From JAWWPY01 sp033854735 (GTDB lineage Bacteria; Actinomycetota; Actinomycetes; Streptosporangiales; Streptosporangiaceae): a stretch of 64,000 nt of DNA. How positions within the stretch are numbered: position 1 is the first letter of the stretch; every line of letters starts with the position of its first letter. The notes under the pieces were generated by a model, which was not told the DNA's origin, searched no databases, and was given only the letters and a program-made list of their open reading frames with translations. Location of the stretch: NCBI GenBank assembly GCA_033854735.1, contig JAWWPY010000325.1, forward strand, positions 1-64,000. The letters are read 5' to 3'. Position numbers and translations under genes: made by a program. Of this stretch, positions 17,265-25,331 are shown piece by piece.

Positions 17265-18205
17265 GTGCCGCGGAGGTGCGGGCGGCTGAGGGCGGCCAGC
17301 CGAAAGCGGCCGCCGGCGGCCTGACTGGCCGGCTGCCGCGGCCGCGGGCCAATCCCTGGCGGCACGCCTGGTTCCTGGAGGGATTCACCTGGCTGTACCT
17401 CATCTGGTCGCTGGTGCCGATCGTGATCGCGGCGGCGTTCTCGTTCAACAACGGGAGGTCGCAGAGCGTCTGGCAAGGCTTCTCGATGCGGTGGTACGTG
17501 ACCGACCCGCTGCAATCGGTTCTGCACAATCCGGCTCTGCATAGCGCGGTCCTGCAGACGTTGCGGCTTTCCGTGTACACCACGGTGATCGCGGTACCGC
17601 TCGGGCTGGCCTTCGCGATCGGCATCAACCGGTGGCGCGGGGTGACGTCCTCGACGTTCAACTTCGTGATGATCCTGTCCTTCGTCATCCCGGAACTGAT
17701 CTTCGGCGTGGCGATGTTCTTCGTCTTCACGGTGCTGTTCACGCAGGTACATCTCGGCACGCTGGCCGAGACCCTGGGGCTGGTCAGCTGGAACGTCAGC
17801 TGGCCGGCGATCATCGTCCAGGCGCGGCTGGTGACGATTGGCCGGCAGTACGAGGAAGCGGCCGCCGACCTGGGCGCGACCCGGATGCAGTCAATGCGCC
17901 GGGTGCTGCTGCCCATGCTGGCCCCGGCCATCTTCGCCAGCGCGGTGCTGGTGTTCTCCGGGGTCATTGACGATTTCGTGCTGGTCGACCTGCTCTCCTC
18001 GAGCGCGGCGACCCAGCCGATGTCAGTGATCATCTACTCGAACACGCACGGCGGCAACGGCGGGCCGGCGCTGAACGCCCTGGCCACCATCATGCTGGTG
18101 ATGTCCTTCGTGGTGGCGGTGGCCGGGTATTTCGGCTACCGCTGGCTGACCCGCGGCGAGCGCACCGACCGCCGGGAGGCGATAGCGACCATTGCTGGCG
18201 TCTAG
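17261..18205 (+). CDS. ABC transporter permease, PotC-like
   Basis: Second permease, 314 residues, with an Ala-rich cytoplasmic leader of about 40 residues, then FTWLYLIWSLVPIVIAAAFS, the PotC-like SFNNGRS motif, and the EAA loop YEEAAADLGATRMQSMRRVL. It is coupled to the first permease by an ATGA-type overlap. No ATP-binding subunit follows; the operon ends here and an unrelated ThiF-like gene begins. Confidence 0.88.
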   Translation: MSAAEVRAAEGGQPKAAAGGLTGRLPRPRANPWRHAWFLEGFTWLYLIWSLVPIVIAAAFSFNNGRSQSVWQGFSMRWYVTDPLQSVLHNPALHSAVLQTLRLSVYTTVIAVPLGLAFAIGINRWRGVTSSTFNFVMILSFVIPELIFGVAMFFVFTVLFTQVHLGTLAETLGLVSWNVSWPAIIVQARLVTIGRQYEEAAADLGATRMQSMRRVLLPMLAPAIFASAVLVFSGVIDDFVLVDLLSSSAATQPMSVIIYSNTHGGNGGPALNALATIMLVMSFVVAVAGYFGYRWLTRGERTDRREAIATIAGV

Positions 18206-18210
18206 CCACG

Positions 18211-18242
18211 TTCTCCACAACTTCTCCACAGGGTTATCCACA
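18211..18242 (+). promoter_or_regulatory. three DnaA-box-like nonamers in tandem
   Basis: TTCTCCACA (18211-18219), TTCTCCACA (18222-18230) and TTATCCACA (18234-18242) lie in the same orientation 11-12 bp apart, upstream of the ThiF-like gene. The third is an exact consensus DnaA box. Spacing of about one helical turn is unusual for chance. Confidence 0.45.
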
Positions 18243-18311
18243 GGACCTGTGCGTTCGTCGTGGCCGGCCAGCAGCACCAGAATGTCGGCCCGCCATGGCA
18301 CGCTGTCGCGC

Positions 18312-19340
18312 ATGAGACCAGCCCTGAAGCCAGGCCTCCTGCCGGTCTGGCGGGACCGGGACACGCTGCAGATCGGCATCGACCCGCGGCGGGCGGTCGC
18401 CCTGACCGGGATGCGCTCGGCCGCGGCAGTACTCAGCCTGTTAGACGGGAGCCGGGACCGCGGGCAAGTGATCGCGGCCGCGGCGGTCCGCGGCATCCAG
18501 GCGGACGCCGCGGACCGTGTCATCACGTTGCTGACGGCGGCCGGGACGCTGTGCGACTTCCCGTCGAGCACGATTGCCGCCGTGCCCGACGAGGCCCGGG
18601 CCCGGCTGGCCGCGGAGCTGGCCACGGCGTCACTGGCGCACGGCGACGGGGATGGCGGCGCGCACGTCCTGGTCCGCAGGCAGGGGGCCGTCATCCGGGT
18701 GCATGGCACCGGTGAGGTCGGGTCGTGCATCGCCAGCCTGCTGGCCGCGTCGGGCATCGGCCATGTGGTGTCCGTGGGCCCGGCCGCAGCCGGTCCGCCA
18801 CCACGCGGGCCAGCACCGGGCGACTGGCCGCCACCCCTGGCCGGCCTGGCTGCGCCCCGCCGGGCCTCAGGCGGGAAACCCCCGGTGACACGGAGCCGGG
18901 CCGGGAAGCGGCCCGATCTGGCGGTGCTGGTCGGCAGTCACGACCCGGAAATGGCCTCCGCGCTTGTCCGTGACCGTATCCCGCATCTCGCGGCCTCAGC
19001 GGGCGAGGCCATCGGCGTCGTCGGGCCCTTGGTCGTGGCCGGGCGGTCGGCCTGCTTACGCTGCCTCGACCTGACCCGCAGCGACCGCGATCCGGCTTGG
19101 CCGCTCATCCTGGCCCAGATGGCCGGCCAGCAGCCAGATCCGCTCGCCTGCGATGCGCCGCTGGCAGCCGCGGTGGCCGCCCTGGCTGCCGCTCAGGCCA
19201 TCGCTTTCATCGACCGCCCCGCCGAACCAGGCGCGACGAAGAACGGCACCCTCGAACTCGTGCTGCCTGACTGGCAGTGGCGCCGCCGGACCTGGCCGCC
19301 GCATCGCGAGTGCGGCTGTGGCAGCCTCCACCCGAGATAG
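18312..19340 (+). CDS. ThiF-like / TOMM leader-binding-like protein
   Basis: A 342-residue protein starting MRPALKPGLLPVWRDRDTLQ, the pattern of actinobacterial proteins annotated as ThiF-like, usually encoded near ABC1 kinase, whiB7 and uvrD. It has a Rossmann-like element HGTGEVGSCIASLLAASGIG and paired cysteines CLRCLDL and ECGCGSLHP that may bind zinc, but the adenylating ATP-binding motif is not obvious. The start at 18312 follows family alignment; in-frame starts upstream at 18192 and 18282 would overlap the permease or the DnaA-like boxes. Function unknown. Confidence 0.7.
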   Translation: MRPALKPGLLPVWRDRDTLQIGIDPRRAVALTGMRSAAAVLSLLDGSRDRGQVIAAAAVRGIQADAADRVITLLTAAGTLCDFPSSTIAAVPDEARARLAAELATASLAHGDGDGGAHVLVRRQGAVIRVHGTGEVGSCIASLLAASGIGHVVSVGPAAAGPPPRGPAPGDWPPPLAGLAAPRRASGGKPPVTRSRAGKRPDLAVLVGSHDPEMASALVRDRIPHLAASAGEAIGVVGPLVVAGRSACLRCLDLTRSDRDPAWPLILAQMAGQQPDPLACDAPLAAAVAALAAAQAIAFIDRPAEPGATKNGTLELVLPDWQWRRRTWPPHRECGCGSLHPR

Positions 19341-19437
19341 CGGAGTGCTGTTGCGCAGGCAACGGCCACCGCGAACGCTTAGCCCTGGCTTTTCATCGGG
19401 GGTTGTCCGCATGAATCATCAGGGTTAGCGGCAGATT

Positions 19438-19469
19438 CCGGGGGCGGCCCGCATGCGGACCGCCCCCGG
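19438..19469. terminator. bidirectional terminator hairpin
   Basis: CCGGGGGCGG (19438-19447) pairs with CCGCCCCCGG (19460-19469) around a short palindromic centre (CGCATGCG), between two convergent genes. Confidence 0.7.
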
Positions 19470-19528
19470 GATGGATTCGATGGCACGCCTGGCGGCCCGC
19501 AGCAGAGCTACCAGTTCCCGGACAATTC

Positions 19529-21199
19529 TCAGCCCGTCCGGCAGGGGTTCCTCATGTCCCCGCTGTTGAAGTTGTTGAACAGCTTCACCGTCGTGAATCC
19601 GGCCTCTGGGTAGACGGTCTGCAGCAGGGGCCCGAACTCAGTCGCGGAGCTACCGCCGAAGTCGTTCGTGGTACCCGGGATGAACTTGCCACCCTCCTGC
19701 CACGTGCATGTTCCATGGCTGACCGTGGTCGAGAAGAACGGGTAGAACTGCGCCCCCTTCGGCGGGTCGCTGCAGTTGGTGCCGGTGGTCCGATCACAGA
19801 ATGGCGGGTTGGCCTGCGAGTCCGAGGCCTCGATCCGCGGCAGGTCGGTCTCGAACGCGATGGTTGAGTAGTTCCTTCCGTCCGTGCTGGGGCTGGTGAA
19901 CAGCAACGGCGATGGGTGCAGGGCTCTGTCCCTGGCCACGTTCGGGTCCGTGCCGGGCCAGTCCAACCGGTACGCCTGCCCGTCCCAGTCCCCATCAGAG
20001 CCGAAGCACCCGTCGATGTTCACCAGCGTCGAGTCGGTTCCCGGGACACAGCCGGCGTCATCGGCGTCCAGGCCGCTGGAGTCCTGCTTGCCCGCTGCGG
20101 TGCAGTTGCCCTGGGCGTCGATCTGCAGGCAGTTCTCGAAGTGGCCGATCTCATCGGACATGGCCACGTTGTACGTGTGCGCCGACCACGTGTTCCCACG
20201 TGGGTTCGCAGTTGAATACTCAGGATGGAACGCGTAAGGCGCTACCTGGCAGGTGCTCGCGCCTGGCGTGTACAGGATGTGGCCGAACCCGTTGGCTGTG
20301 GACGCGGTCATCGAGCCACCCTGGCCCGTTGTCAGGTCGGTGAGGTCGGTACGGAACCCGGCCGGTGTGTCGTGCAGATGGACACGAATCCGGTCGCCCG
20401 GGCTCATCAGGAGATCCTTGGCGAGGTCGGGGTTCACCGCGGTCAGGTTGGGGCTGGCGAAAGTGCCGGTGAACAGCGGGTTGGCCGGCGCCTGAGACTT
20501 CCCGCTCCTGGTGATGTAGGCCCAGTTGATCGGCTCGGGGCCGCCGAGGATGTAGTTGTCGCAGGCACTGGTGTTCTCGGCGCCGGTGTTCTGGTTCAGC
20601 GTCCGGCTGTCGATGGTCATCGCCGCGCAGTACTGGTGAGCGGTGCAGCCGAATCCCTCGAACTGGGGAACGTATCCCGGGCCGTAGAACTGCAGTTCCA
20701 TAAACGCGTTACCGGGATGCTTCCCGATGTAGTCCGGCGCGGCGGGATTGGTGCCCACAAGGTTATTGCCATCGGAGTCCGGCGTGCAGGTCTTGGTGAA
20801 CTCGGGCGCGGACTCACTGTCACAGAGCGTGAGGCCAAACCAGAACGTGGGCCGTAGCTCGAAATTCCACGTCGCGCCGGCACCCGTTGCCGTCGGCATG
20901 GCCTTCGGGTCCCTGGGCAACGTCACCGTGTAGGTCATGTCATTGCCCGATCCCCGGAGGCCTGACTTGAATTCAAGCGACGGCTCGTCGTGGCCGACGT
21001 ACTCCCCCTCGGGATTGTCCGAAGCATCGGCGCACAGCGAACTGCGGCTCTGGCAAACCGGCTCCTGGTAAGCCGGCGCGGTACTCCCTACCGCCCCCAG
21101 GCTGGAGTTGGCGCGGCTCGCGGCACTCGCGGGAAGCGACGCGGCCGCGAGGCCTAGGACGCTTAAAAGGCTGACTGTCACCAGAGCGAATCGTTTCAA
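19529..21199 (-). CDS. secreted protein of unknown function
   Basis: A 556-residue exported protein: a Sec signal peptide (MKRFALVTVSLLSVLGLAAA, cleavage after ASA near residue 27) and no membrane segment afterwards. The mature part is rich in Asn, Thr, Gly, Asp and paired Cys (CQSRSSLC, CDSESAPEFTKTC, CTAHQYC), suggesting a disulfide-bonded beta-rich extracellular domain. I recognise no catalytic motif. GGGGGA before ATG 21199 supports the start. A 14 bp palindrome lies upstream. Confidence 0.7.
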   Translation of the reverse strand: MKRFALVTVSLLSVLGLAAASLPASAASRANSSLGAVGSTAPAYQEPVCQSRSSLCADASDNPEGEYVGHDEPSLEFKSGLRGSGNDMTYTVTLPRDPKAMPTATGAGATWNFELRPTFWFGLTLCDSESAPEFTKTCTPDSDGNNLVGTNPAAPDYIGKHPGNAFMELQFYGPGYVPQFEGFGCTAHQYCAAMTIDSRTLNQNTGAENTSACDNYILGGPEPINWAYITRSGKSQAPANPLFTGTFASPNLTAVNPDLAKDLLMSPGDRIRVHLHDTPAGFRTDLTDLTTGQGGSMTASTANGFGHILYTPGASTCQVAPYAFHPEYSTANPRGNTWSAHTYNVAMSDEIGHFENCLQIDAQGNCTAAGKQDSSGLDADDAGCVPGTDSTLVNIDGCFGSDGDWDGQAYRLDWPGTDPNVARDRALHPSPLLFTSPSTDGRNYSTIAFETDLPRIEASDSQANPPFCDRTTGTNCSDPPKGAQFYPFFSTTVSHGTCTWQEGGKFIPGTTNDFGGSSATEFGPLLQTVYPEAGFTTVKLFNNFNSGDMRNPCRTG

Positions 21200-21586
21200 T
21201 TAACTGTCCCCCTTCGTGGTCACCGAGAAGTCACGGAGATAACCCGATATCGGGTACTAATGGATGCTCTCGTAGCGCGAGACGGGTGGCAACAGACACA
21301 CCGGGTATTTCTGGCCGAGGTCACCGCGCCGGACTGGACCGCGCCAGACGGTCAAAGCGCCGGGCCGCGCGGTTCGGGCGGCTGTCTCAGGCCATGTTCC
21401 AACCCTGACGCTGGGTCAGGGTCAAGCGGCACGGGGATGTGTTTCCCGGCGTGGCAGGCCACGGCCGCCGACCGGCCGGCAACGGCACCCCTGGAACGTG
21501 TCCGGCCTGATTGGCGGGGGCGTCGCCGGGCATGGCAGCCTCATCACAAACGCTCATGTAACAGGCACTGCCCATCCTGCCGGAGA
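21200..21586. other. intergenic region (387 bp) between divergent genes
   Basis: Holds the perfect palindrome ACCCGATATCGGGT (21242-21255), a candidate operator or hairpin upstream of the secreted-protein gene, and an imperfect repeat around GACGCTGGGTCAGG (21408-21421). An open frame runs from here into the ABC1 kinase, but it lacks a ribosome-binding site and resembles no family. Confidence 0.5.
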
Positions 21587-23014
21587 ATGAGAATTGTGGA
21601 TGACCTACCTCGCCGTGCCGTGACCCGGACGGTCAAGCTGGCCAGCCTGCCGGCCGGGCTGGTCGGCCGGACCGCCCTGGGGCTAGGGAAGAGGATCGGC
21701 GGCCGGCCCGCGGAGATCGTCGCCGCTGAGATACAGCAGCGCACCGCCGAGCAGATCTTCCGGGTACTCGGTGAGCTCAAGGGCGGGGCGATGAAGCTCG
21801 GCCAGGCCCTGTCCATCTTCGAGGCCGCCCTGCCGCCCGAGATTGCCGGGCCCTACCGCGCCACGCTGACCAAGCTCCAGGAGTCCGCGCCGCCGCTGCC
21901 CGCCCGTACCGTGCACCAGGTCCTGGCGGCCGATCTCGGCCAGGCCTGGCGCGACGATTTCATCGAGTTTGACGACACCCCGGCCGCTGCCGCGTCGATC
22001 GGCCAGGTGCACCGGGCCATCTGGCACGACGGCCGCAAGGTCGCCGTCAAGATCCAGTACCCAGGTGCCGGACGCGCCCTGCTCAGTGATTTCACCCAGC
22101 TCAGCCGGGCGGCGCGGCTCTTCGGGATCATCATGCCCGGACTCGACGTCAAGCCCATTATCGACGAACTGCGGGCCCGGATCGCCGAGGAACTTGACTA
22201 CCACCTCGAAGCGGCATCCCAACAAGCGTTCGCCGACGCCTATGCGGGCGACCCGGATATCTATGTCCCCCCGGTCGTCCAGGCCTCGGGTCATGTGCTG
22301 GTTACCGAGTGGATGGACGGCACGCCGCTCTCGAAGATCATCAGTGACGGGGCCCAGGAGGACAGGAACCGGGTCGGGATCCTGTTCGTCCGGTTCATCT
22401 TTTCCGGCCCGCAACGCGCCGGGCTGCTCCATGCCGACCCGCACCCGGGCAACTTCCGGCTGCTGGACGACGGCCGGCTCGGCGTGCTGGACTTCGGCGC
22501 GGTGGACCACCTGCCCGACGGGTTTCCGCCCTTCATTGGCCGGATGCTCCGGATCATGCACGAAGACAGGGACTTTGGCGCCGCCGAACGAGAACTTCGC
22601 GAGCAGGGATTCCTCAAGGAGGGCATCGCCATAGACCAAGAGGCGTTGCGTGCCTTCCTGGCTCCGCTCGCGGAGCCATCCAAGGTGGAGTCGTTCAAGT
22701 TCAGCCGTGAGTGGCTGCGCAGCGAAGCCGCCCGGGTGACCGATCCGCGCACCTCCAACCTGGGCCGACGGCTCAATCTCCCGCCCTCCTACGTCCTCAT
22801 CCATCGCGTCTCCACGGCGGGCATCGGCGTGCTCTGCCAGCTGGAATGCGAGGGGCGGTTCCGGGCCGAGGTGATCGGCCGGATGCCGGGCTACGCCGAC
22901 GAAGAAGGCGCCGGATCCCGGGACGGCGACGCAGGGACCGGCGCACAGGATGACGGAGGAGACGCCGACCCGCGAGACGACGAGGGCGCGGGTGCGGTGA
23001 CGCCCGGCCGGTAA
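21587..23014 (+). CDS. ABC1/UbiB (AarF) family atypical kinase
   Basis: A 475-residue ABC1 protein kinase-like protein. The family hallmark KxGQ is in KGGAMKLGQALS (about residue 65), the Ala-rich loop AAAASIGQVHRA and lysine in KVAVKIQYPG follow, then HADPHPGNF (about 283) and the metal-binding DFGAVDHL (about 302). Proteins like this bind ATP and support lipid or quinone metabolism. Start ATG 21587 (or GTG 21596). The C-terminus is a long Gly/Asp/Ala tail. Position near whiB7/uvrD is conserved in actinobacteria. Confidence 0.85.
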   Translation: MRIVDDLPRRAVTRTVKLASLPAGLVGRTALGLGKRIGGRPAEIVAAEIQQRTAEQIFRVLGELKGGAMKLGQALSIFEAALPPEIAGPYRATLTKLQESAPPLPARTVHQVLAADLGQAWRDDFIEFDDTPAAAASIGQVHRAIWHDGRKVAVKIQYPGAGRALLSDFTQLSRAARLFGIIMPGLDVKPIIDELRARIAEELDYHLEAASQQAFADAYAGDPDIYVPPVVQASGHVLVTEWMDGTPLSKIISDGAQEDRNRVGILFVRFIFSGPQRAGLLHADPHPGNFRLLDDGRLGVLDFGAVDHLPDGFPPFIGRMLRIMHEDRDFGAAERELREQGFLKEGIAIDQEALRAFLAPLAEPSKVESFKFSREWLRSEAARVTDPRTSNLGRRLNLPPSYVLIHRVSTAGIGVLCQLECEGRFRAEVIGRMPGYADEEGAGSRDGDAGTGAQDDGGDADPRDDEGAGAVTPGR

Positions 23015-23161
23015 CGCCAGCCGACGCTGGGCACAGGTCCGGCTCGCCGCGAGAAACACCTAAACCGACGCCAGGTCCAAGGGGGGGCGGTAACGACGTT
23101 CCTCGCCGAGGGCGCTGAAGCCGGCTCGGCGCAGGATGGCGCTGCTGCCCGCACTGACGTG

Positions 23162-23199
23162 CGGGGGGTCCTCGGCGCTGCTACGCCGAGGACCCCCCG
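23162..23199. terminator. strong 16 bp hairpin
   Basis: CGGGGGGTCCTCGGCG (23162-23177) and CGCCGAGGACCCCCCG (23184-23199) are perfectly complementary around a 6 base loop, between the ABC1 kinase and the convergent small coiled-coil gene. Probable shared terminator. Confidence 0.75.
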
Positions 23200-23242
23200 T
23201 GCCTGCCCCCGCGCCGGTGGCTGTGCTCCAACGAGCTGGGGG

Positions 23243-23434
23243 TCAGGACATCACATCCAGCTCGCTGCGGAGCTGCCTGGCCTCTTCCCGGGCGCGCTCC
23301 AACTGCTCGGTCGCGCGCTGCGCCCGCCGGGTCGCCCGGCGCAGCGCGCGGAGCCTTACTGACTGGCCCCGCCGCCGCGCCCGCGCCAGCTGTTCCCTAT
23401 GTCGTTGCGCTGTGTCTTCCACTGATGGATACAT
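23243..23434 (-). CDS. small basic coiled-coil protein
   Basis: A 63-residue protein beginning MYPSVEDTAQRHREQLARAR, almost entirely charged helix with heptad-like Leu/Ala spacing and about 17 Arg, ending ARQLRSELDVMS. It lies 40 bases after whiB7 on the same strand, so may be co-transcribed. No known domain; it could bind nucleic acid or a partner through the coiled coil. Confidence 0.6.
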   Translation of the reverse strand: MYPSVEDTAQRHREQLARARRRGQSVRLRALRRATRRAQRATEQLERAREEARQLRSELDVMS

Positions 23435-23473
23435 CGCCCTACCGTCCGTCCACGTTGACTGACAACCGATCGT

Positions 23474-23884
23474 TCAGGCCGCGACCTCGGTCTTGCGGGG
23501 ACGGCCGCGTGGCCTCTTGCGCGGCACGACTTCGCCCCGCAGGAAAAGCTCCCCGCCCCAGACACCCCAGGGCTCCCCGCGCTCCAGCGCCCCGGAGAGG
23601 CACGTCGGCCTCGCCGGGCAGCCGCGGCAGAGGGCCTTGGCGTCCTCCACGTCATCGGGAGACTCTGCGAAGAACAGGTCTGGGTCCTCCATGCACGGAA
23701 GCCCCCCGGTGCTCCGTGCGACTGGGATCGCTGCCGGGCTCGGAGCCGCCCTGACTGCCGCCTGGCTGGTCACGGGCGCCGCGGATGCCGCCGCGGTCAC
23801 CCCGCATCTTCCTGGCTCTGGTGCGGACTCTGCCTCGAACCCCGCCGTGCCCGCTGATGCGGCGGTGGTGCCGGGCCAGTACAT
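23474..23884 (-). CDS. whiB7: WhiB7-type iron-sulfur transcriptional regulator
   Basis: A WhiB-like protein with four cluster-binding cysteines (LPCMEDPDLFF, then ALCRGCPARPTC; residues 64, 86, 89, 95), the GVWGG turn (about 107-111) and a C-terminal AT-hook KRPRGRPRK. The AT-hook is diagnostic of WhiB7/WblC, the master activator of intrinsic antibiotic resistance that binds sigma-A. I choose ATG 23884 behind GAGGGG; longer in-frame starts (23905, 23953) run into the leader terminator. Neighbours uvrD, mycoredoxin and ABC1 kinase match the Mycobacterium and Streptomyces whiB7 locus. Confidence 0.88.
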   Translation of the reverse strand: MYWPGTTAASAGTAGFEAESAPEPGRCGVTAAASAAPVTSQAAVRAAPSPAAIPVARSTGGLPCMEDPDLFFAESPDDVEDAKALCRGCPARPTCLSGALERGEPWGVWGGELFLRGEVVPRKRPRGRPRKTEVAA

Positions 23885-23960
23885 CGGTCCATCCCCTCTC
23901 GTCATCCTGCTCAACTGCGGTCTCTCACTCGTCTGCCAAAACGGTGGGCCCACATGACAA

Positions 23961-24035
23961 AGGCCGCGGACCCGATTTCGGGTCCGCGGCCTCCAGGGGA
24001 TCCAGGCCGGTCTTTCTAGACCGGATCCCAGGAGG
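23961..24035 (-). promoter_or_regulatory. whiB7 leader attenuator: two overlapping hairpins
   Basis: Read on the minus strand, hairpin 1 pairs CCTCC/GGAGG (24031-24035 with 23990-23994), an ATCCC/GGGAT step and CCGGTCT/AGACCGG around a TTCT loop. Hairpin 2 pairs 15 bases perfectly (AGGCCGCGGACCCGA, 23961-23975, with 23978-23992) and is followed by TTTGT, a classic intrinsic terminator. The two share bases 23990-23992, and the upstream ORF stop (24016-24018) lies in the loop and arm of hairpin 1. This fits ribosome-controlled attenuation known for whiB7/wblC. Confidence 0.72.
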
Positions 24036-24351
24036 CCGGATGCGAACCCGTCGCGTTACCGCCATTGGCGGCGACGCGGGCGCCATGCTGGTACTTCTTG
24101 CGGGTGTCCTGCTGCGCGGACACGGACGTCGGGCTGAACGTCTGCCGCATTCCGGGCATAAGGGTGTCCCGGGCAGCGAGCGGGCGTGGTGTCGCCAGAG
24201 CGCCTGTGTGGCCGATATCTGTGCCGCAAACATCTGCGGCGTGAAGCGAGGTGGCCCGGACACCGCCCGGCAGGCCGGCATCCAGTGCGGCAAGAGAGCT
24301 TTCGGCACGCCAATCGGCGGCCGTCCGAACGTCAATGAGATTGCTCAGCAC
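24016..24351 (-). CDS. whiB7 leader upstream ORF (111 residues)
   Basis: GTG 24351 follows an excellent AAGGAGGTGT (24357-24366). The frame begins VLSNLIDVRTAADWRAESSL and ends NATGSHPASWDPV with TAG at 24016-24018, within hairpin 1 of the attenuator. It resembles no enzyme. Its position in the long whiB7 leader and its stop placement suggest that ribosome progress through this frame decides between terminator and readthrough when translation is inhibited. Family uORFs are known; this length and sequence I infer only from the DNA. Confidence 0.6.
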   Translation of the reverse strand: MLSNLIDVRTAADWRAESSLAALDAGLPGGVRATSLHAADVCGTDIGHTGALATPRPLAARDTLMPGMRQTFSPTSVSAQQDTRKKYQHGARVAANGGNATGSHPASWDPV

Positions 24352-24403
24352 CCTGGACACCTCCTTCCGTGCGCTGTCGTGGGTACACCGGAGACATGCC
24401 AGC

Positions 24404-24442
24404 AGCCTAGGCAGCACGCCCGTCCGGGGGCAACTACTTTTT
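24404..24442 (-). promoter_or_regulatory. whiB7 promoter with WhiB7-type AT-rich box
   Basis: On the minus strand, TTGCCC (24428-24433) and TAGGCT (24404-24409) are separated by 18 bp. An AAAAA run (24438-24442) sits 4 bases upstream of the -35 box, where the WhiB7 AT-hook is known to bind, supporting autoactivation. Confidence 0.6.
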
Positions 24443-24466
24443 GAGCAGGTCTTTCGTAACCCTCTC

Positions 24467-25324
24467 TCACAGCTGGGTCCGGATGAGGCCTTCCTGCACC
24501 ACGGACACCACCAGTTCCCCTGCCTGGGTGAAAACTTCGCCACGGGCGAGCCCCCGGGCACCCCAGGCGACGCGCGACTCCTGGGCGTAGAGCAGCCACC
24601 GGTCGGCCCGGAACGGCCGGTGAAACCACATCGCGTGGTCCAGGCTCGCCCCCGTGGTCCGCCCATCTGTCCAGGACAGGCCGTGCTGGAGCAGCACCGA
24701 GTCCAGCAGCGTCATATCGGAGGCGTACGTCATCAGGCAGACATGCAGCAGCGGGTCATCCGGCAGCTCGCCATCGGCTCGCAGCCAGACCAGGTTGTGA
24801 TCGGTGCGCAGCGCGGGATCCTGCTCCGCCTCGTAGGTGAGCGGTCCGGCCATGCGCAGGTCGATGGGATTACGTGAAAACAGCTCGCGGGCGGCCGAGC
24901 CGAGCAAGGGCTCGATCCGTTGAGGCAAAGGGGTGAGCGAATCAGGTGGCGGGACCGCCGGCATGGGCGCGGCATGCGCTGGTCCGGGTTCGGAGTGGTG
25001 AAACGACGCAGACAGGGCGAAGATCGTCTTGCCATGCTGGATCGCGGAGACCCGCCTGGTGGTGAAGGACCTGCCATCCCGCAGCCGGTCCACGATGTAG
25101 ACGAGCGGCACCGCGGGATCACCGGGCCTGATGAAGTAGGCCTGCAGCGAGTGCACCGGCCGGTCAGCGGGAACGGTACGACCAGCCGCCACCAGCGCCT
25201 GCCCCGCCACCTGGCCCCCGAAGACCCGCTGCCGCCGGTCATCGGGGCTGCGGCCACGGAAGATATCGGCCTCGATCTGCTCCAGGTTCAGCAGGTCGAT
25301 CAGGCCATCAAGTGCCTCGCTCAT
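24467..25324 (-). CDS. tesB: acyl-CoA thioesterase II
   Basis: Double hotdog-fold thioesterase (285 residues) hydrolysing acyl-CoA to free acid and CoA. GLIDLLNLEQIEADIFRGRS opens domain 1, VFGGQVAGQALVAAGRTVP holds the first active-site region, and MTYASDMTLLDSVL and GASLDHAMWFHRPFRADRWL in domain 2 are typical of TesB. ATG 25324 is preferred over an upstream GTG (25366) because family alignment starts here. It begins 7 bases after the helicase stop and is probably co-transcribed. Confidence 0.9.
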   Translation of the reverse strand: MSEALDGLIDLLNLEQIEADIFRGRSPDDRRQRVFGGQVAGQALVAAGRTVPADRPVHSLQAYFIRPGDPAVPLVYIVDRLRDGRSFTTRRVSAIQHGKTIFALSASFHHSEPGPAHAAPMPAVPPPDSLTPLPQRIEPLLGSAARELFSRNPIDLRMAGPLTYEAEQDPALRTDHNLVWLRADGELPDDPLLHVCLMTYASDMTLLDSVLLQHGLSWTDGRTTGASLDHAMWFHRPFRADRWLLYAQESRVAWGARGLARGEVFTQAGELVVSVVQEGLIRTQL

Positions 25325-25331
25325 GTGGGCC

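Noticed and set aside
21683..23059. Minus-strand open frame of 458 codons opposite the ABC1 kinase
   Set aside because: The sense strand carries all ABC1 motifs; the antisense frame has no recognisable domain.
23905..23953. Upstream in-frame starts for whiB7
   Set aside because: The GTG at 23953 follows directly on the terminator hairpin and T-run, and WhiB7 proteins are shorter; ATG 23884 has a better ribosome-binding site.
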